A model generated the notes under the pieces. That model saw only the letters and a list, made by a program, of their open reading frames with translations, was not told the origin of the DNA and searched no databases. A DNA stretch of 64,000 nucleotides from Iodobacter sp025352645 (GTDB lineage Bacteria > Pseudomonadota > Gammaproteobacteria > Burkholderiales > Chitinibacteraceae): contig NZ_JAWQUO010000023.1 in NCBI RefSeq assembly GCF_033446605.1, forward strand, positions 18,473-82,472. Reading direction: 5' to 3'. Position 1 is the first letter of the stretch, and the number at the start of each line of letters is the position of its first letter. A program made the position numbers and the translations under genes. Shown one piece after another: positions 17,807-27,461 of this stretch.

Positions 17807-19201
17807 ATGACTTCAGCATCCATTTTATCTTTGATCGGCAATACGCCACTGGTAGAAATCACCCAGCTGGATACCGGTCTCTGTCGCTTATTTGTAAAGC
17901 TGGAAAACCAAAATCCAGGCGGCTCAATTAAAGATCGCGTGGCGCTTTCAATGATTGAAGCCGCCGAGCAAAGCGGGCAGTTAAAGCCTGGCGGTACTAT
18001 TGTGGAGGCCACTGCAGGCAATACCGGCCTAGGCTTGGCACTGGTGGCGGGGCGTAAGGGTTATCGCACCGTGCTGATTGTGCCAGATAAAATGAGCCGC
18101 GAAAAAGTATTGAATTTACAGGCCTTAGGGGCGCAAGTGATTCTGACCCGCTCTGATGTGGGCAAGGGCCACCCTGATTATTATCAGGACAAAGCCCGCC
18201 GCGTGGCGCAATCGATTCCGGGTGCTTTATATATTGATCAGTTTAGTAATCCGGCCAACCCCGCCGCACATGAAAAAACCACGGGGCCAGAAATCTGGCG
18301 TCAGCTAGAAGAAAAAGTGGATGCGGTGGTGGTGGGCGTAGGCTCAAGTGGCACGCTAACGGGCTTATCCCGCTTTTTTGCCCGCGTTTCCCCGCAAACC
18401 GAGTTTGTATTGGCCGACCCAGTGGGATCGATTCTGGCGGATTACGTGGAAACCGGTGCTTTTGGCAGCGCAGGCAGCTGGCTGGTTGAGGGCATAGGCG
18501 AAGATTTTGTGCCGCCGCAGTTTGACGGCAGCTTAATTAAGCGCAGCTACCGCATCAGCGATAAAGAAAGCTTTGAAACCGGCCGCGCGTTGCTGCAGGC
18601 CGAGGGGTTATTTGCCGGTGCATCGTCCGGCACGTTGCTGGCCGCTGCGCTACGTTATTGCCGCGAGCAGACCACGCCCAAACGCGTGGTGACCTTTATT
18701 GGCGATAGCGGCAATAAGTATTTAAGCAAAATGTATAACGATCATTGGATGATCGATCAGGGCATGATAGAAAACGCCAAAACGGGCAATCTGGCTGATC
18801 TCATCAGCCGCCCACACGCCAGTGGCGCCACGCTGATTGCCGACCCAGACGAGCCAATTTCGCAAGCATGGCAGCGGATGCGCAGCAACGATGTATCGCA
18901 ATTGCCGGTGCTGGAAAACGGTGAAATAGTCGGGATTATCGACGAGTGGGATTTACTCTTGTCTGTGCACGGCGAGCCGCAGCAATTTGCTATGCCGGTA
19001 CGCGCCGCCATGACCAGCCAAGTCACTACATTAGCGCCAGACACCTCGGTTAGAGATTTGCTGCAAGTGTTTAACGACGACAAAATCGCCGTTATCGCTG
19101 ATAAAGAACGCTTTTACGGCCTCATCACCCAGAGTGATTTACTGGCCTTTTGGCGTAAGAAATTTGTGAGTGAAGCGATTTTAAGCCCCGCTGCACATTG
19201 A
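17807..19201 (+). CDS. cbs: Cystathionine beta-synthase
   Basis: A PLP enzyme joining serine and homocysteine to cystathionine. The N-terminal fold-type II domain has NPGGSIKDR with PLP Lys at 42, and ATAGNTG for substrate binding. GVGSSGTLTG is the phosphate loop. Residues about 335-455 form a pair of CBS domains (DVSQLPVLENGEIVGIID, then DDKIAVIADKERFYGLI). These would bind a nucleotide or S-adenosylmethionine. The 464-residue length matches bacterial CBS enzymes with the regulatory pair. A cysteine synthase with CBS domains is the alternative, but the gamma-lyase next door supports transsulfuration. Confidence 0.88.
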   Translation: MTSASILSLIGNTPLVEITQLDTGLCRLFVKLENQNPGGSIKDRVALSMIEAAEQSGQLKPGGTIVEATAGNTGLGLALVAGRKGYRTVLIVPDKMSREKVLNLQALGAQVILTRSDVGKGHPDYYQDKARRVAQSIPGALYIDQFSNPANPAAHEKTTGPEIWRQLEEKVDAVVVGVGSSGTLTGLSRFFARVSPQTEFVLADPVGSILADYVETGAFGSAGSWLVEGIGEDFVPPQFDGSLIKRSYRISDKESFETGRALLQAEGLFAGASSGTLLAAALRYCREQTTPKRVVTFIGDSGNKYLSKMYNDHWMIDQGMIENAKTGNLADLISRPHASGATLIADPDEPISQAWQRMRSNDVSQLPVLENGEIVGIIDEWDLLLSVHGEPQQFAMPVRAAMTSQVTTLAPDTSVRDLLQVFNDDKIAVIADKERFYGLITQSDLLAFWRKKFVSEAILSPAAH

Positions 19202-19267
19202 ACTTAGGGTGGATTTGAAGCATCCATCGATGAATCGTCAACAGACCCTAGCCTTCGGAGCCATTTT

Positions 19268-20413
19268 ATGAGCACATTTGAAACCCTCGCCGTCACCAGC
19301 GGCCTGCACCGTGATCCACTCGGGGCGATTAATACCCCGATTTATGCCTCTTCTACTTTTCGCCAGCCATCCCCTGGCCAGCCGGATCAATATGAATATT
19401 CGCGCTCCAGCAATCCAACGCGCGATGCTTTTGAGGTGGCGATTGCCGCTTTAGAAGGCGGCACGCGTGGCTATGCATTTGCATCAGGCATGGCAGCCAT
19501 TGCCACGGTACTAGAGTTGTTGCCGGTAAATAGTCACTTAGTGGCCGTGGATGATTTATACGGTGGCAGTGGACGTTTATTTGAAAAAGTAAAACAGCGC
19601 ACCGCAGGCTTAACGGTGACTTATGTGCCAACCGGCGATTTGGAAGCGCTGCAAGCGGCTATCAAGCCAGAAACTAAAATGATCTGGATTGAAACGCCTT
19701 CTAATCCGCTCAATCGCCTCAGTGATTTAAGCGCCATTGTGGCCATTGCTCGTGAAGCAGGTGTGCTCACCGTGGCCGATAACACCTTTGCCTCGCCCGC
19801 TTTGCAGCGCCCGCTAGAGCATGGCGTGGATATCGTGCTGCACTCGGCAACCAAGTATTTAAACGGCCATTCTGACGTGATCGCCGGAGCCGTGGTGGTA
19901 GGGGATAACGCGGAGCTGGCGGAGCAATTAAGCTTTTTGCAAAACGCTATCGGCGCGGTGCTTGATCCATTTCAAAGCTTTTTAGCACTGCGTGGGATTC
20001 GGACTTTAGCGATTCGTATGCAGCGCCATAATCAAAACGCATTGGTTGTTGCCCAGTGGCTAGAGCAGCATCCACGGGTAGAGCGAGTTTTATATCCCTA
20101 TTTAGAAAGCCACCCACAATACGCGCTGGCAAAAAAACAAATGTCTGGCGGTGGCGGTGTGGTGTCGTTTTACCTGAAGGGCGATGACGCCGCTGCGCAT
20201 CAAGTGCTGACCCATACCAAGCTGTTTACCTTAGCCGAAAGCCTAGGCGGGGTAGAAAGCCTGATCAGCCAGCCGGTGCGGATGACTCACGCCTCCGTGC
20301 CGCCAGAGCGCCGCCTTAAATTAGGCATCAGCGATAATCTAATTCGTCTTTCAGTGGGGATTGAAGGCATTGAAGATTTGCTGGCTGATTTAGAACAGGC
20401 CTTGGCAGCATAG
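19268..20413 (+). CDS. Cystathionine gamma-lyase / gamma-synthase family PLP enzyme
   Basis: A 381-residue Cys/Met-metabolism PLP enzyme. The PLP lysine is K196 in HSATKYLNGHSD. Other family hallmarks are YSRSSNPTRD, ALEGG, FASGMAAI and IETPSNPLN. Pairing with cystathionine beta-synthase directly upstream makes gamma-lyase (cystathionine to cysteine, 2-oxobutyrate and ammonia) the likely activity. Sequence alone cannot exclude gamma-synthase. The 66-base spacing suggests cotranscription. Confidence 0.85.
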   Translation: MSTFETLAVTSGLHRDPLGAINTPIYASSTFRQPSPGQPDQYEYSRSSNPTRDAFEVAIAALEGGTRGYAFASGMAAIATVLELLPVNSHLVAVDDLYGGSGRLFEKVKQRTAGLTVTYVPTGDLEALQAAIKPETKMIWIETPSNPLNRLSDLSAIVAIAREAGVLTVADNTFASPALQRPLEHGVDIVLHSATKYLNGHSDVIAGAVVVGDNAELAEQLSFLQNAIGAVLDPFQSFLALRGIRTLAIRMQRHNQNALVVAQWLEQHPRVERVLYPYLESHPQYALAKKQMSGGGGVVSFYLKGDDAAAHQVLTHTKLFTLAESLGGVESLISQPVRMTHASVPPERRLKLGISDNLIRLSVGIEGIEDLLADLEQALAA

Positions 20414-20463
20414 TTGTGCTCTTCATGCTGATCTGTAGCTATCAAGCGCCTTCTTAAACCGTT

Positions 20464-20492
20464 ATCCTTTACTTACTATTTTGTAAAAGGAT
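20464..20492 (+). promoter_or_regulatory. Hairpin covering the ribosome site of the MalY-type gene
   Basis: ATCCTTTAC (20464-20472) can pair with GTAAAAGGAT (20483-20492), with one bulged A. The second arm contains the AAAAGGA ribosome site of the gene starting at 20498, so the helix could limit its translation. Confidence 0.35.
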
Positions 20493-20497
20493 TTACC

Positions 20498-21625
20498 ATG
20501 GATTTCCAGACTCCCGTTGATCGTAGCGGTACTTCCAGTGAAAAATGGAATAAATACGCTGGCCAAGATGTATTGCCGATGTGGGTGGCGGATATGGATT
20601 TTGCCAGTCCGGAATCCATTATCACTGCGCTGCAGCAGCGGGTAGCGCATGGGGTGTTTGGTTATACCGATGCGCCTGATAGCTTGGTTGAGGCGGTGCA
20701 GGGCTACGCGGCTCAGCATTATGGCTGGCAGATTGATGCCAGCTGGATTGTCTGGTTGCCGGGGCTGGTGCAGGGTTTGAATTTGGCTTGCCGTACGGTT
20801 GGGAATGCTGGGGATGAGGTGCTGACCGCTACGCCGATTTACCCGCCCTTTTTACGTGCGCCAGGTTTATCTAATCGCAGCTTATTGGCGGTGCCGCTGC
20901 AGCAAATTGATAATCACTGGCAATGGGATTTTGCCGCCTTAGAAGCAGCGATCACGCCTAAAACCAAACTCTTACTACTTTGCCATCCGCATAATCCGGT
21001 AGGCCGAGCTTGGAATACAGCAGAGCTGACTCAGCTGATTGCTATTGCCCGCCGTCATCAGTTGATTATTTGTTCCGATGAAATCCATTGCGATTTACTG
21101 CTGGCAGATGGCGTGCAGCATCAGCCCTTGGCGGCGGTGGATGCTAGCTTTGCTGCGCAAACCATTACCCTGCTTGCGCCATCTAAAACATGGAATATCG
21201 CGGGGTTGGGCTGCTCGCTGGCGGTGATTCCAGACCCAACATTACGTGCTAACTTTCGTAAGCAAATGGCGGGGATTGTGCCATCCGTTAACCTGCTGGC
21301 CTTTACTGCCGCAGAAGCCGCCTATCGTGATGATGGCGCATGGCACGCCGAGTTGATCAGCACGCTGCGACAAAATCGCGATATCTTACTGGATTGGTTT
21401 TCCGGATCAGATCGCCTAAAAATTACCCTGCCAGAAGCCACCTATTTGGCGTGGATAGACGTAAGAGCGCTTGATCCCATCAACCCGCTGCCGTTTTTTG
21501 AACAGCTGGGCGTGGGCCTATCGGATGGGCGAGATTTTGGCCTGCCGGGGTTTGTAAGGCTAAATTTTGGCTGCCCAAGTGTGACACTGAAAGCTGCGCT
21601 AAAACGGATTGAATCGCTGCGTTAA
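20498..21625 (+). CDS. MalY/PatB family cystathionine beta-lyase
   Basis: A 375-residue fold-type I PLP enzyme. The PLP lysine is K230 in LLAPSKTWNIAG. MWVADMDFASP near the N-terminus and CHPHNPVGR (162-170) and SDEIHCDL (193-200) are PatB/MalY hallmarks. Such enzymes cleave cystathionine to homocysteine, pyruvate and ammonia, or release sulfide from cysteine. With the two upstream enzymes the cluster could run sulfur in both directions between cysteine and homocysteine. Its own ribosome site lies in a potential hairpin. Confidence 0.87.
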   Translation: MDFQTPVDRSGTSSEKWNKYAGQDVLPMWVADMDFASPESIITALQQRVAHGVFGYTDAPDSLVEAVQGYAAQHYGWQIDASWIVWLPGLVQGLNLACRTVGNAGDEVLTATPIYPPFLRAPGLSNRSLLAVPLQQIDNHWQWDFAALEAAITPKTKLLLLCHPHNPVGRAWNTAELTQLIAIARRHQLIICSDEIHCDLLLADGVQHQPLAAVDASFAAQTITLLAPSKTWNIAGLGCSLAVIPDPTLRANFRKQMAGIVPSVNLLAFTAAEAAYRDDGAWHAELISTLRQNRDILLDWFSGSDRLKITLPEATYLAWIDVRALDPINPLPFFEQLGVGLSDGRDFGLPGFVRLNFGCPSVTLKAALKRIESLR

Positions 21626-21697
21626 TCGCATATTGTGAGCAAGGTAAAGGGCCTTGCTCACTGCGGAGCAGAATGATAAAACTTTCTTGGCTTGTGC

Positions 21698-22138
21698 TTA
21701 CCCTTTTAAGCCAATCTGCCCACAGCCGCGTTCCAGCTTATTCAGCATCCCTTGAAACGCCTGCAGTTCTTCATCACTAAACTCCGCCAAAATTACGTTT
21801 AAAAACTCGCTGCGTTTGGGTAAGGCTTGGGTGATGGCGGCTTGGCCAAGCGGGGTAAGAGTGACATTGCTAAGGCGGTTGTCTTGGCTATCGCTGACTC
21901 GATGAATGAGTAAATCTTTTTCCATCGATTTAAGCTGGCGGGTTAAAGCGCCTGGATCCATGCTGAGCTGCTGCACCAAAAATTTTTGTGTGCAGAGTGT
22001 TTCTTTATGCAGCTGGTTTAAAATGCGCCAACGGCTTAGCCCATGCCCCACCGATAGCTCAAATGCGCCCAGCATGGTGCGATAGCTGCGCCCCAGCTGT
22101 TGTAATACTTTGAGTTGCTCAGCTTCATGCTCAGTCAT
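21698..22138 (-). CDS. MarR family transcriptional regulator
   Basis: A 146-residue winged-helix regulator. The recognition region is CTQKFLVQQLSMDPGALTRQ, followed by the wing HRVSDSQDNRLSNVTLT with the conserved Asp-Arg. The start at 22138 overlaps the stop of the upstream exporter gene as ATGA. This couples it to the pump it probably controls. A longer in-frame start at 22222 lies inside the exporter coding region and is disfavoured. Confidence 0.88.
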   Translation of the reverse strand: MTEHEAEQLKVLQQLGRSYRTMLGAFELSVGHGLSRWRILNQLHKETLCTQKFLVQQLSMDPGALTRQLKSMEKDLLIHRVSDSQDNRLSNVTLTPLGQAAITQALPKRSEFLNVILAEFSDEELQAFQGMLNKLERGCGQIGLKG

Positions 22139-23685
22139 GCTTGGGCCTTTGATTTGAACTGAATACGGGGAATCCGGCGCAAGCACCAGAAGGCAAATAA
22201 GATGGCGGCAACGCCCAGCCATTGGCTGCTCTGAATGGCATGGCTGAGTGTGGCGCGGGCTTGCTCGATCAGCGCCAAGCCATCAAAGCCCATTTGGTTG
22301 ATTTGAGTCATCGCCATGTGCTGCGCCTCTGGGTTCACCAAAACTTGCGGGTCTTTCATTAAATTAGCGATGGCGGTTTGGTTGGCAAAGCGCTGGCTAA
22401 TTTCATGTCCGTAACGCCAAGTCAGGATAGAGCCAACCAGCGCGGTGCTCAGCATACCGCCAATCATCCGCAAGGATTGTAGTAGCGCGGTGCTAATGCC
22501 TAGGTCTTTACGTGGGCAGGTTTCTTGCACAAAAATAGTGAGATTGGGCATGATAAATCCCAGCCCTAATCCGCCAGACACCATGAAAGCAATCACTAAA
22601 ACATGTGAGGTGTGTGGGCTAATCAGCATCATGCCCAGCACGCAAATCAGCAGCAGGCCAAAGCCTACATAGAGCATCGCTTCAGGCCTTGGTAAATGCG
22701 GTACTACACGGCCATTGATAATGCTGGCAAAGGTAATGCAAACCACCAGTGGGGTAATCAGCATTCCCGCTTGGCTGGCAGATAGATGAAAGCCACCTTG
22801 TAATAGCAAGGGTGCGTAAGACAAAATTGCAAACATGGTAAAGCCCATCAGCAGCGATAGCCTAAATAGCGCTGCCAAGGCAGGGTCGCGAAAGAGCGCA
22901 AAGGGCAGCATGGCGTGCTCGTTATTTGCTTCTTGCCGCCAAGCTAATATGCCCGTGACGGTGCAAATAATCAGCGTAGCCATGACCGCTAGGCTAAATC
23001 CTTGCGCTGGCAACCATTCTACAGATAGCTGCAAGCTACCTAAAAATAGCGTAATCAATAGTGCACCCAGCCAATCTAGCCGAATCTTATCGCTATGCTG
23101 TGGCTTAATCCGTGGCAGGTAGCGGCTAACAAAAAACACACTTAATAGGCCAACAGGGATATTCACAAAGAAAACGGCCCTCCAGCTTACATAGTGGGTG
23201 AGCAAGCCGCCAATGCTTGGGCCAATCGCGTTAGCAATCCCAAAGGCGGCACTGAGCATCACCTGCCATTGCAGGCGCACTTTGCTATCGGGGAATAAAT
23301 CGGGAATACAGGCAAACGCCGTCCCGACCAGCATGCCGCCACCTATCCCCTGCAGAGCACGGGCTAGTACCAGTAGCAACATGCTATTGGCCATGCCGCA
23401 GAGTATGGATGCCAAGGTAAAGGTCACGATGGCCACCACCACAAAGGGCCGGCGGCCATAGTAATCACCTAAGCGGCCAAAGATGGGAATGGTCACCACC
23501 GATGCCAGTAAATAAGCGGTAGAAACCCAAGCGTAAAGCTCAAAGCCATGCAGCTCGGCCACGATGGTAGGTAGTGCGGTGGCGACAATGGTTTGATCCA
23601 ACGCCACCATCATAATCACAAAGCAAATACCCAGCATGGCGAGTAGGGATTGGCGGAAAGTGCGCTCGGTGTTGGGTGTTTGCAT
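22135..23685 (-). CDS. DHA2-family drug:proton antiporter (14-TM MFS)
   Basis: A 516-residue exporter with about 14 membrane helices. Motif A is GRLGDYYGRRPF after helix 2. ALDQTIVATALPTIVAEL in helix 1 carries the acidic residue typical of DHA2 pumps. RALQGIGGGMLVG and GPSIGGLLTHYVSWRAVFFVNIPVG (motif C region) follow. It is upstream of and overlaps a MarR-type repressor gene, a common drug-pump arrangement. The upstream stretch has direct TTGAC repeats (about 23693-23716) that could serve promoter or operator. Confidence 0.88.
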   Translation of the reverse strand: MQTPNTERTFRQSLLAMLGICFVIMMVALDQTIVATALPTIVAELHGFELYAWVSTAYLLASVVTIPIFGRLGDYYGRRPFVVVAIVTFTLASILCGMANSMLLLVLARALQGIGGGMLVGTAFACIPDLFPDSKVRLQWQVMLSAAFGIANAIGPSIGGLLTHYVSWRAVFFVNIPVGLLSVFFVSRYLPRIKPQHSDKIRLDWLGALLITLFLGSLQLSVEWLPAQGFSLAVMATLIICTVTGILAWRQEANNEHAMLPFALFRDPALAALFRLSLLMGFTMFAILSYAPLLLQGGFHLSASQAGMLITPLVVCITFASIINGRVVPHLPRPEAMLYVGFGLLLICVLGMMLISPHTSHVLVIAFMVSGGLGLGFIMPNLTIFVQETCPRKDLGISTALLQSLRMIGGMLSTALVGSILTWRYGHEISQRFANQTAIANLMKDPQVLVNPEAQHMAMTQINQMGFDGLALIEQARATLSHAIQSSQWLGVAAILFAFWCLRRIPRIQFKSKAQA

Positions 23686-23787
23686 AATAGACTAGTCAAT
23701 GATTGATGGGTCAATAGATTTTCGCAGTTTGTTGCGTCAGAAGGAAGTCACTTTTACCAGAGGCCAACTGAGCTGTAGTAATGGGAT

Positions 23788-23817
23788 GAAAAAAAGCGCA
23801 GATTGCTCTGCGCTTTT
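23788..23817 (-). terminator. Terminator after sstT
   Basis: AAAAGCGCAGA (23792-23802) pairs perfectly with TCTGCGCTTTT (23807-23817). The minus-strand transcript continues into a run of seven T. Confidence 0.85.
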
Positions 23818-23842
23818 GAAAATGATATTGGGCGGCTCAGCC

Positions 23843-25090
23843 TTAGCGATCAGCAAAAGCCAGCTGATCTTGTGCTTTATTGCTGGTGGCTTGGCAGGCG
23901 GCCGCAGTAAACAAGACATCGGTTGATGAGTTTAAGGCGGTTTCGGCGGAATCTTGCAATACGCCAATAATAAAGCCCACGGCAACTACTTGCATGGCTA
24001 GATCATTAGAAATACCAAACAAGCTACACGCCATAGGAATCAGCAGTAGTGAGCCGCCCGCCACGCCAGAAGCGCCGCAGGCACAAATAGCAGAGACAAC
24101 ACTTAAGAGTAGTGCTGTTGGCAAATCAACGTGAATGCCAAGCGTGTTGACTGCGGCTAAAGTCAGTACCGAAATAGTGATCGCTGCCCCCGCCATATTG
24201 ATGGTTGCACCCAGTGGAATCGATACCGAGTAATCGTCTTCATGCAGGCCTAGCTTTTTGCATAGCGCCATATTCACAGGGATATTGGCAGCAGAGCTAC
24301 GGGTAAAAAAGGCGGTTACGCCGCTTTCACGCAGGCAAGCAAAGACCAGTGGATAGGGATTGCGGCGTAGTTTCCAGAATACAATTGCTGGGTTCATCAC
24401 CAGTGCCACAAACAGCATGCTGCCAATCAGCACCAATAAAAGATGACCGTAGTTCAGCAGCGATTCAATCCCTGTTTCGGCAATGGTGGAGGCCACCAAG
24501 CCAAAAATCCCCAGCGGCGCAAAGCGAATCACCACGCCCACAATCACCGATACGCCGCCAGACAAATCGCTGACCACGGTTTTAGTGGTTTCATTGGCGT
24601 GGCGCATGGCAACGCCCAGGGCCACAGCCCAAGCTAAAATGCCGATAAAGTTGGCATTCATCAGTGCTTTGACTGGATTATCTACTACGCTAAGCAGCAG
24701 GCTACGCAGCACTTCTACAATGCCACTAGGTGGGGTGATGTCGCTGGCGTGTTTGACCAGAATTAATGTAGATGGAAACAAAAAACTAGCGGCCACAGCC
24801 ACTACAGCGGCGGCAAAGGTGCCGAATAAATATAAAACCAAAATTGGCCGCATATTCGATTTTTGGCTGGGCTTATGATTGGCAATGGATGCCGCTACTA
24901 ATACAAAGACCAAAATTGGCGCTACAGCTTTTAACGCGCTTACAAATAAGCTACCTAATAAACCCGCTGATTTAGCGCCCTCAGGAAAAAACAGCGCCAG
25001 CATAATGCCCAAAATTAAGCCAATTAATATTTGGCTGACTAAACTGGTGCTATTCAATAGCCTAATGAGTGGATTTTTTACCTGCGGCAT
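23843..25090 (-). CDS. sstT: Serine/threonine:sodium symporter SstT
   Basis: A 415-residue inner-membrane symporter of the dicarboxylate/amino acid:cation (DAACS) family. It matches SstT in length and in stretches such as NPLIRLLNSTSLVSQILIGL at the N-terminus. AFFTRSSAANIPVNMALC is the serine-rich re-entrant loop. SIPLGATINMAGAAITI carries the NMAG-type sodium/substrate site. CGASGVAGGSLLLIPMAC is the second re-entrant loop. It is a single-gene unit with its own terminator. It imports serine and threonine with sodium. Confidence 0.92.
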   Translation of the reverse strand: MPQVKNPLIRLLNSTSLVSQILIGLILGIMLALFFPEGAKSAGLLGSLFVSALKAVAPILVFVLVAASIANHKPSQKSNMRPILVLYLFGTFAAAVVAVAASFLFPSTLILVKHASDITPPSGIVEVLRSLLLSVVDNPVKALMNANFIGILAWAVALGVAMRHANETTKTVVSDLSGGVSVIVGVVIRFAPLGIFGLVASTIAETGIESLLNYGHLLLVLIGSMLFVALVMNPAIVFWKLRRNPYPLVFACLRESGVTAFFTRSSAANIPVNMALCKKLGLHEDDYSVSIPLGATINMAGAAITISVLTLAAVNTLGIHVDLPTALLLSVVSAICACGASGVAGGSLLLIPMACSLFGISNDLAMQVVAVGFIIGVLQDSAETALNSSTDVLFTAAACQATSNKAQDQLAFADR

Positions 25091-25312
25091 TGAATTTCCT
25101 TTGCTTATCTATATGGCATTGTTTGATGGTGATGCGCAGCCAATCTCTATTGAAAAAAAGCTGCTTTGAAAGCGGAGTGATTTAGGGGGCAGGATAAAAG
25201 CTAAATGAATATCTTACTACTAGGGATTCCCTTACGCCGCTTGCTTTCTGTTTAAAATAATGTAATCGATGATCCGTGAAGCGCAGTATTTACTCCTTTG
25301 GCATAATATCGC

Positions 25313-25345
25313 TAAAAAAAAGCGCTACCCAAAAGGGTAACGCTT
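25313..25345 (-). terminator. Terminator after the chemoreceptor gene
   Basis: On the minus strand AAGCGTTACCC pairs with GGGTAGCGCTT around TTTT (25321-25345), with one mismatch, and is followed by a run of T (25313-25320). Confidence 0.8.
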
Positions 25346-25361
25346 GAGCAAATACGATGAA

Positions 25362-27236
25362 TTAAATCTTAAAACGATTAAATGTAGATTGCATATTTTT
25401 AGCTAATTCATCCAGCATTTTTAGCGTTTTCATGGATGATTGCAGTGCCGCATCAGAATCAAGAATTTGGCCATTAATTGATTCGGTGCTTTGCGCCATG
25501 GCGGTAGTGGCATTTTGCTGCTCGCCAGTAGAAAGCGCAATTTCACCGATTCTTTCGGTGACTTGCTTCATCGATTGGCCAATCAACAACATGTGCTCGC
25601 TAGCGGTTTGGGTAAGCGAGCTACTTACATCTACGGCTTTTACCGTGGTTTGCATATTGCTCACAGCAAGGCCTGTTTCATTAAGGATATCGCCAATCAT
25701 CTGGCTGATCTCCATGGTGGCCTTGCCCGTGCGCTCAGCGAGCTTACGCACCTCATCGGCAACCACGGCAAAGCCTCGGCCTTGCTCACCTGCCCGTGCG
25801 GCTTCAATGGCGGCATTCAGCGCCAGCAGATTAGTCTGGTCGGCAATTTCGCGGATCACATTGGTGATCTTGCTAATATCCTGCGAACGATGCTCTAGCG
25901 ATGCCAGTAGGCCAGATAAATCATTGACAGATTGGCGTGTGTGCTCCATTTCTGTGCTGATTTTGAGCACGTTTTCGCTACCATGCAGCGAAGCCTTGGC
26001 CGCGTCTTTAACTAGATTGTCGGTTTCGCGTGCGGCTTCGGCAATATGCGAGATGCTGACGCTTACTTCTTCGATGGCTGCGGCATTAGAGCTAGAAATA
26101 TCGGCCAGCGTATGTGAATCATCGGCAAGTTTTAGTACAGAGTGATTAACTGCACTTACCCCACCAGTTAGCTCAATGGCCTCACGGCGTAATTCTTTGA
26201 ATAAAATATTTAAGCGTTCAATAAATTGGTTAAACGCTTGCGCCGTTTCAGCCACTTCATCGTTGCCAGTGCTAGGGATACGCTGAGTCAAGTCAGCCTC
26301 GCCCTTGGATATATCCAGCATGGCATCGCGAATCTGTAATAAGCCTGCCAATAAGCGACGTAAATAGGCGGTGCAGAACACAATAACAACAATCAAGACC
26401 AAAATCACAGCCGCAATAATGATCATAATCAAATGATTGAGCGGCGCATCAATTTCGGCTTTATCTAGTGCAACGCCCAATAACCAGTCGCTGCCCGCAA
26501 TCGGGGAAAGCTGCACAATATAATCATCTCCCGCCATATTAAATATGCTGGATTTATTTTGTAGAGCGGTGAATTGGCTAGATTCTAAGCCAGGGATCAG
26601 GTCGCTAATCGGCTTAAGCTCAAAGCCAGGCTTTGGATAGGCAATAATTTTGCCTTCCTTGGTCATAAGAAATACATGGCCCTTGCCGGAAAGCTTGATA
26701 GCTAGCGTAGATTTTACCAAATCGCCGATCAAGATATCGCCACCGATCACTTTTTCTTGGCCGCTTATTTTTTGTGCCAAAGTCAGTACTAATTCATTAA
26801 GGGCTGCATCACGGTAGGGCTCTGAAACAATCACTTCATTGGCTGATTTGGCCTGAATATACCAAGGCCGAGCCGCTGGATCATAATCAGGACGAGGTTT
26901 GCTTTGGCCAGGCACTGAATACAGCATGGTTTTGCTTGTGCCATCGCCTTCAAACATCAGGCTATAGCCACCGGCATCGGCAAGCTGTTGCAAATAAAGG
27001 CTGATATTTTCTTCGCCGCTATGGCGCAGTGCAGATTTAATTACGCGTTTACGGGCATCAAGCCAATTGCTGATAAAGGTGGTTTGCCCAGCGGCAACCG
27101 AATCAATCTCTCGTTCGGCTTCGGCGTAGGTGTGATTGCGGATGTTAAAGCAAGTAATCAGGGTGATACTGATCGTTGCAAAGAGCATAGATAACGCGAT
27201 TAATAGCGTAATTTTACTTCTGATGGACTGCATCAT
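25362..27236 (-). CDS. Methyl-accepting chemotaxis protein with dCache sensor
   Basis: A 624-residue chemoreceptor. Membrane helices lie at about 10-30 and 268-292. The periplasmic part between them has the dCache_1 features RPWYIQAK and SEPYRD, which bind small ligands such as amino acids. A HAMP linker follows (to about residue 346). Then comes the signalling domain, whose tip holds IREIADQTNLLALNAAIEAA and GRGFAVVADEVRKLAERT. It signals through CheA/CheW. There is no C-terminal CheR-binding pentapeptide; it ends in TFNRFKI. The ligand is unknown. Confidence 0.92.
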   Translation of the reverse strand: MMQSIRSKITLLIALSMLFATISITLITCFNIRNHTYAEAEREIDSVAAGQTTFISNWLDARKRVIKSALRHSGEENISLYLQQLADAGGYSLMFEGDGTSKTMLYSVPGQSKPRPDYDPAARPWYIQAKSANEVIVSEPYRDAALNELVLTLAQKISGQEKVIGGDILIGDLVKSTLAIKLSGKGHVFLMTKEGKIIAYPKPGFELKPISDLIPGLESSQFTALQNKSSIFNMAGDDYIVQLSPIAGSDWLLGVALDKAEIDAPLNHLIMIIIAAVILVLIVVIVFCTAYLRRLLAGLLQIRDAMLDISKGEADLTQRIPSTGNDEVAETAQAFNQFIERLNILFKELRREAIELTGGVSAVNHSVLKLADDSHTLADISSSNAAAIEEVSVSISHIAEAARETDNLVKDAAKASLHGSENVLKISTEMEHTRQSVNDLSGLLASLEHRSQDISKITNVIREIADQTNLLALNAAIEAARAGEQGRGFAVVADEVRKLAERTGKATMEISQMIGDILNETGLAVSNMQTTVKAVDVSSSLTQTASEHMLLIGQSMKQVTERIGEIALSTGEQQNATTAMAQSTESINGQILDSDAALQSSMKTLKMLDELAKNMQSTFNRFKI

Positions 27237-27461
27237 GTGCCTGAAAGTAAAGAGAATTAATCTGAATTATCCTCTTTTATTATGTTATTAGGATACGCTA
27301 ATGCGCGTAAATTGTTGCGTGGGTATTAATTACTATCTGAGGCAAGTAAATGCCCCTTAATTAATCACTTTTTATTGATACGTTTAGAGTACATGCGCTT
27401 GAATTTAATCTAAATTGTAGCCACCCTCTATCTTGTTAATAAAACTGCAGAAGGAGTCATG

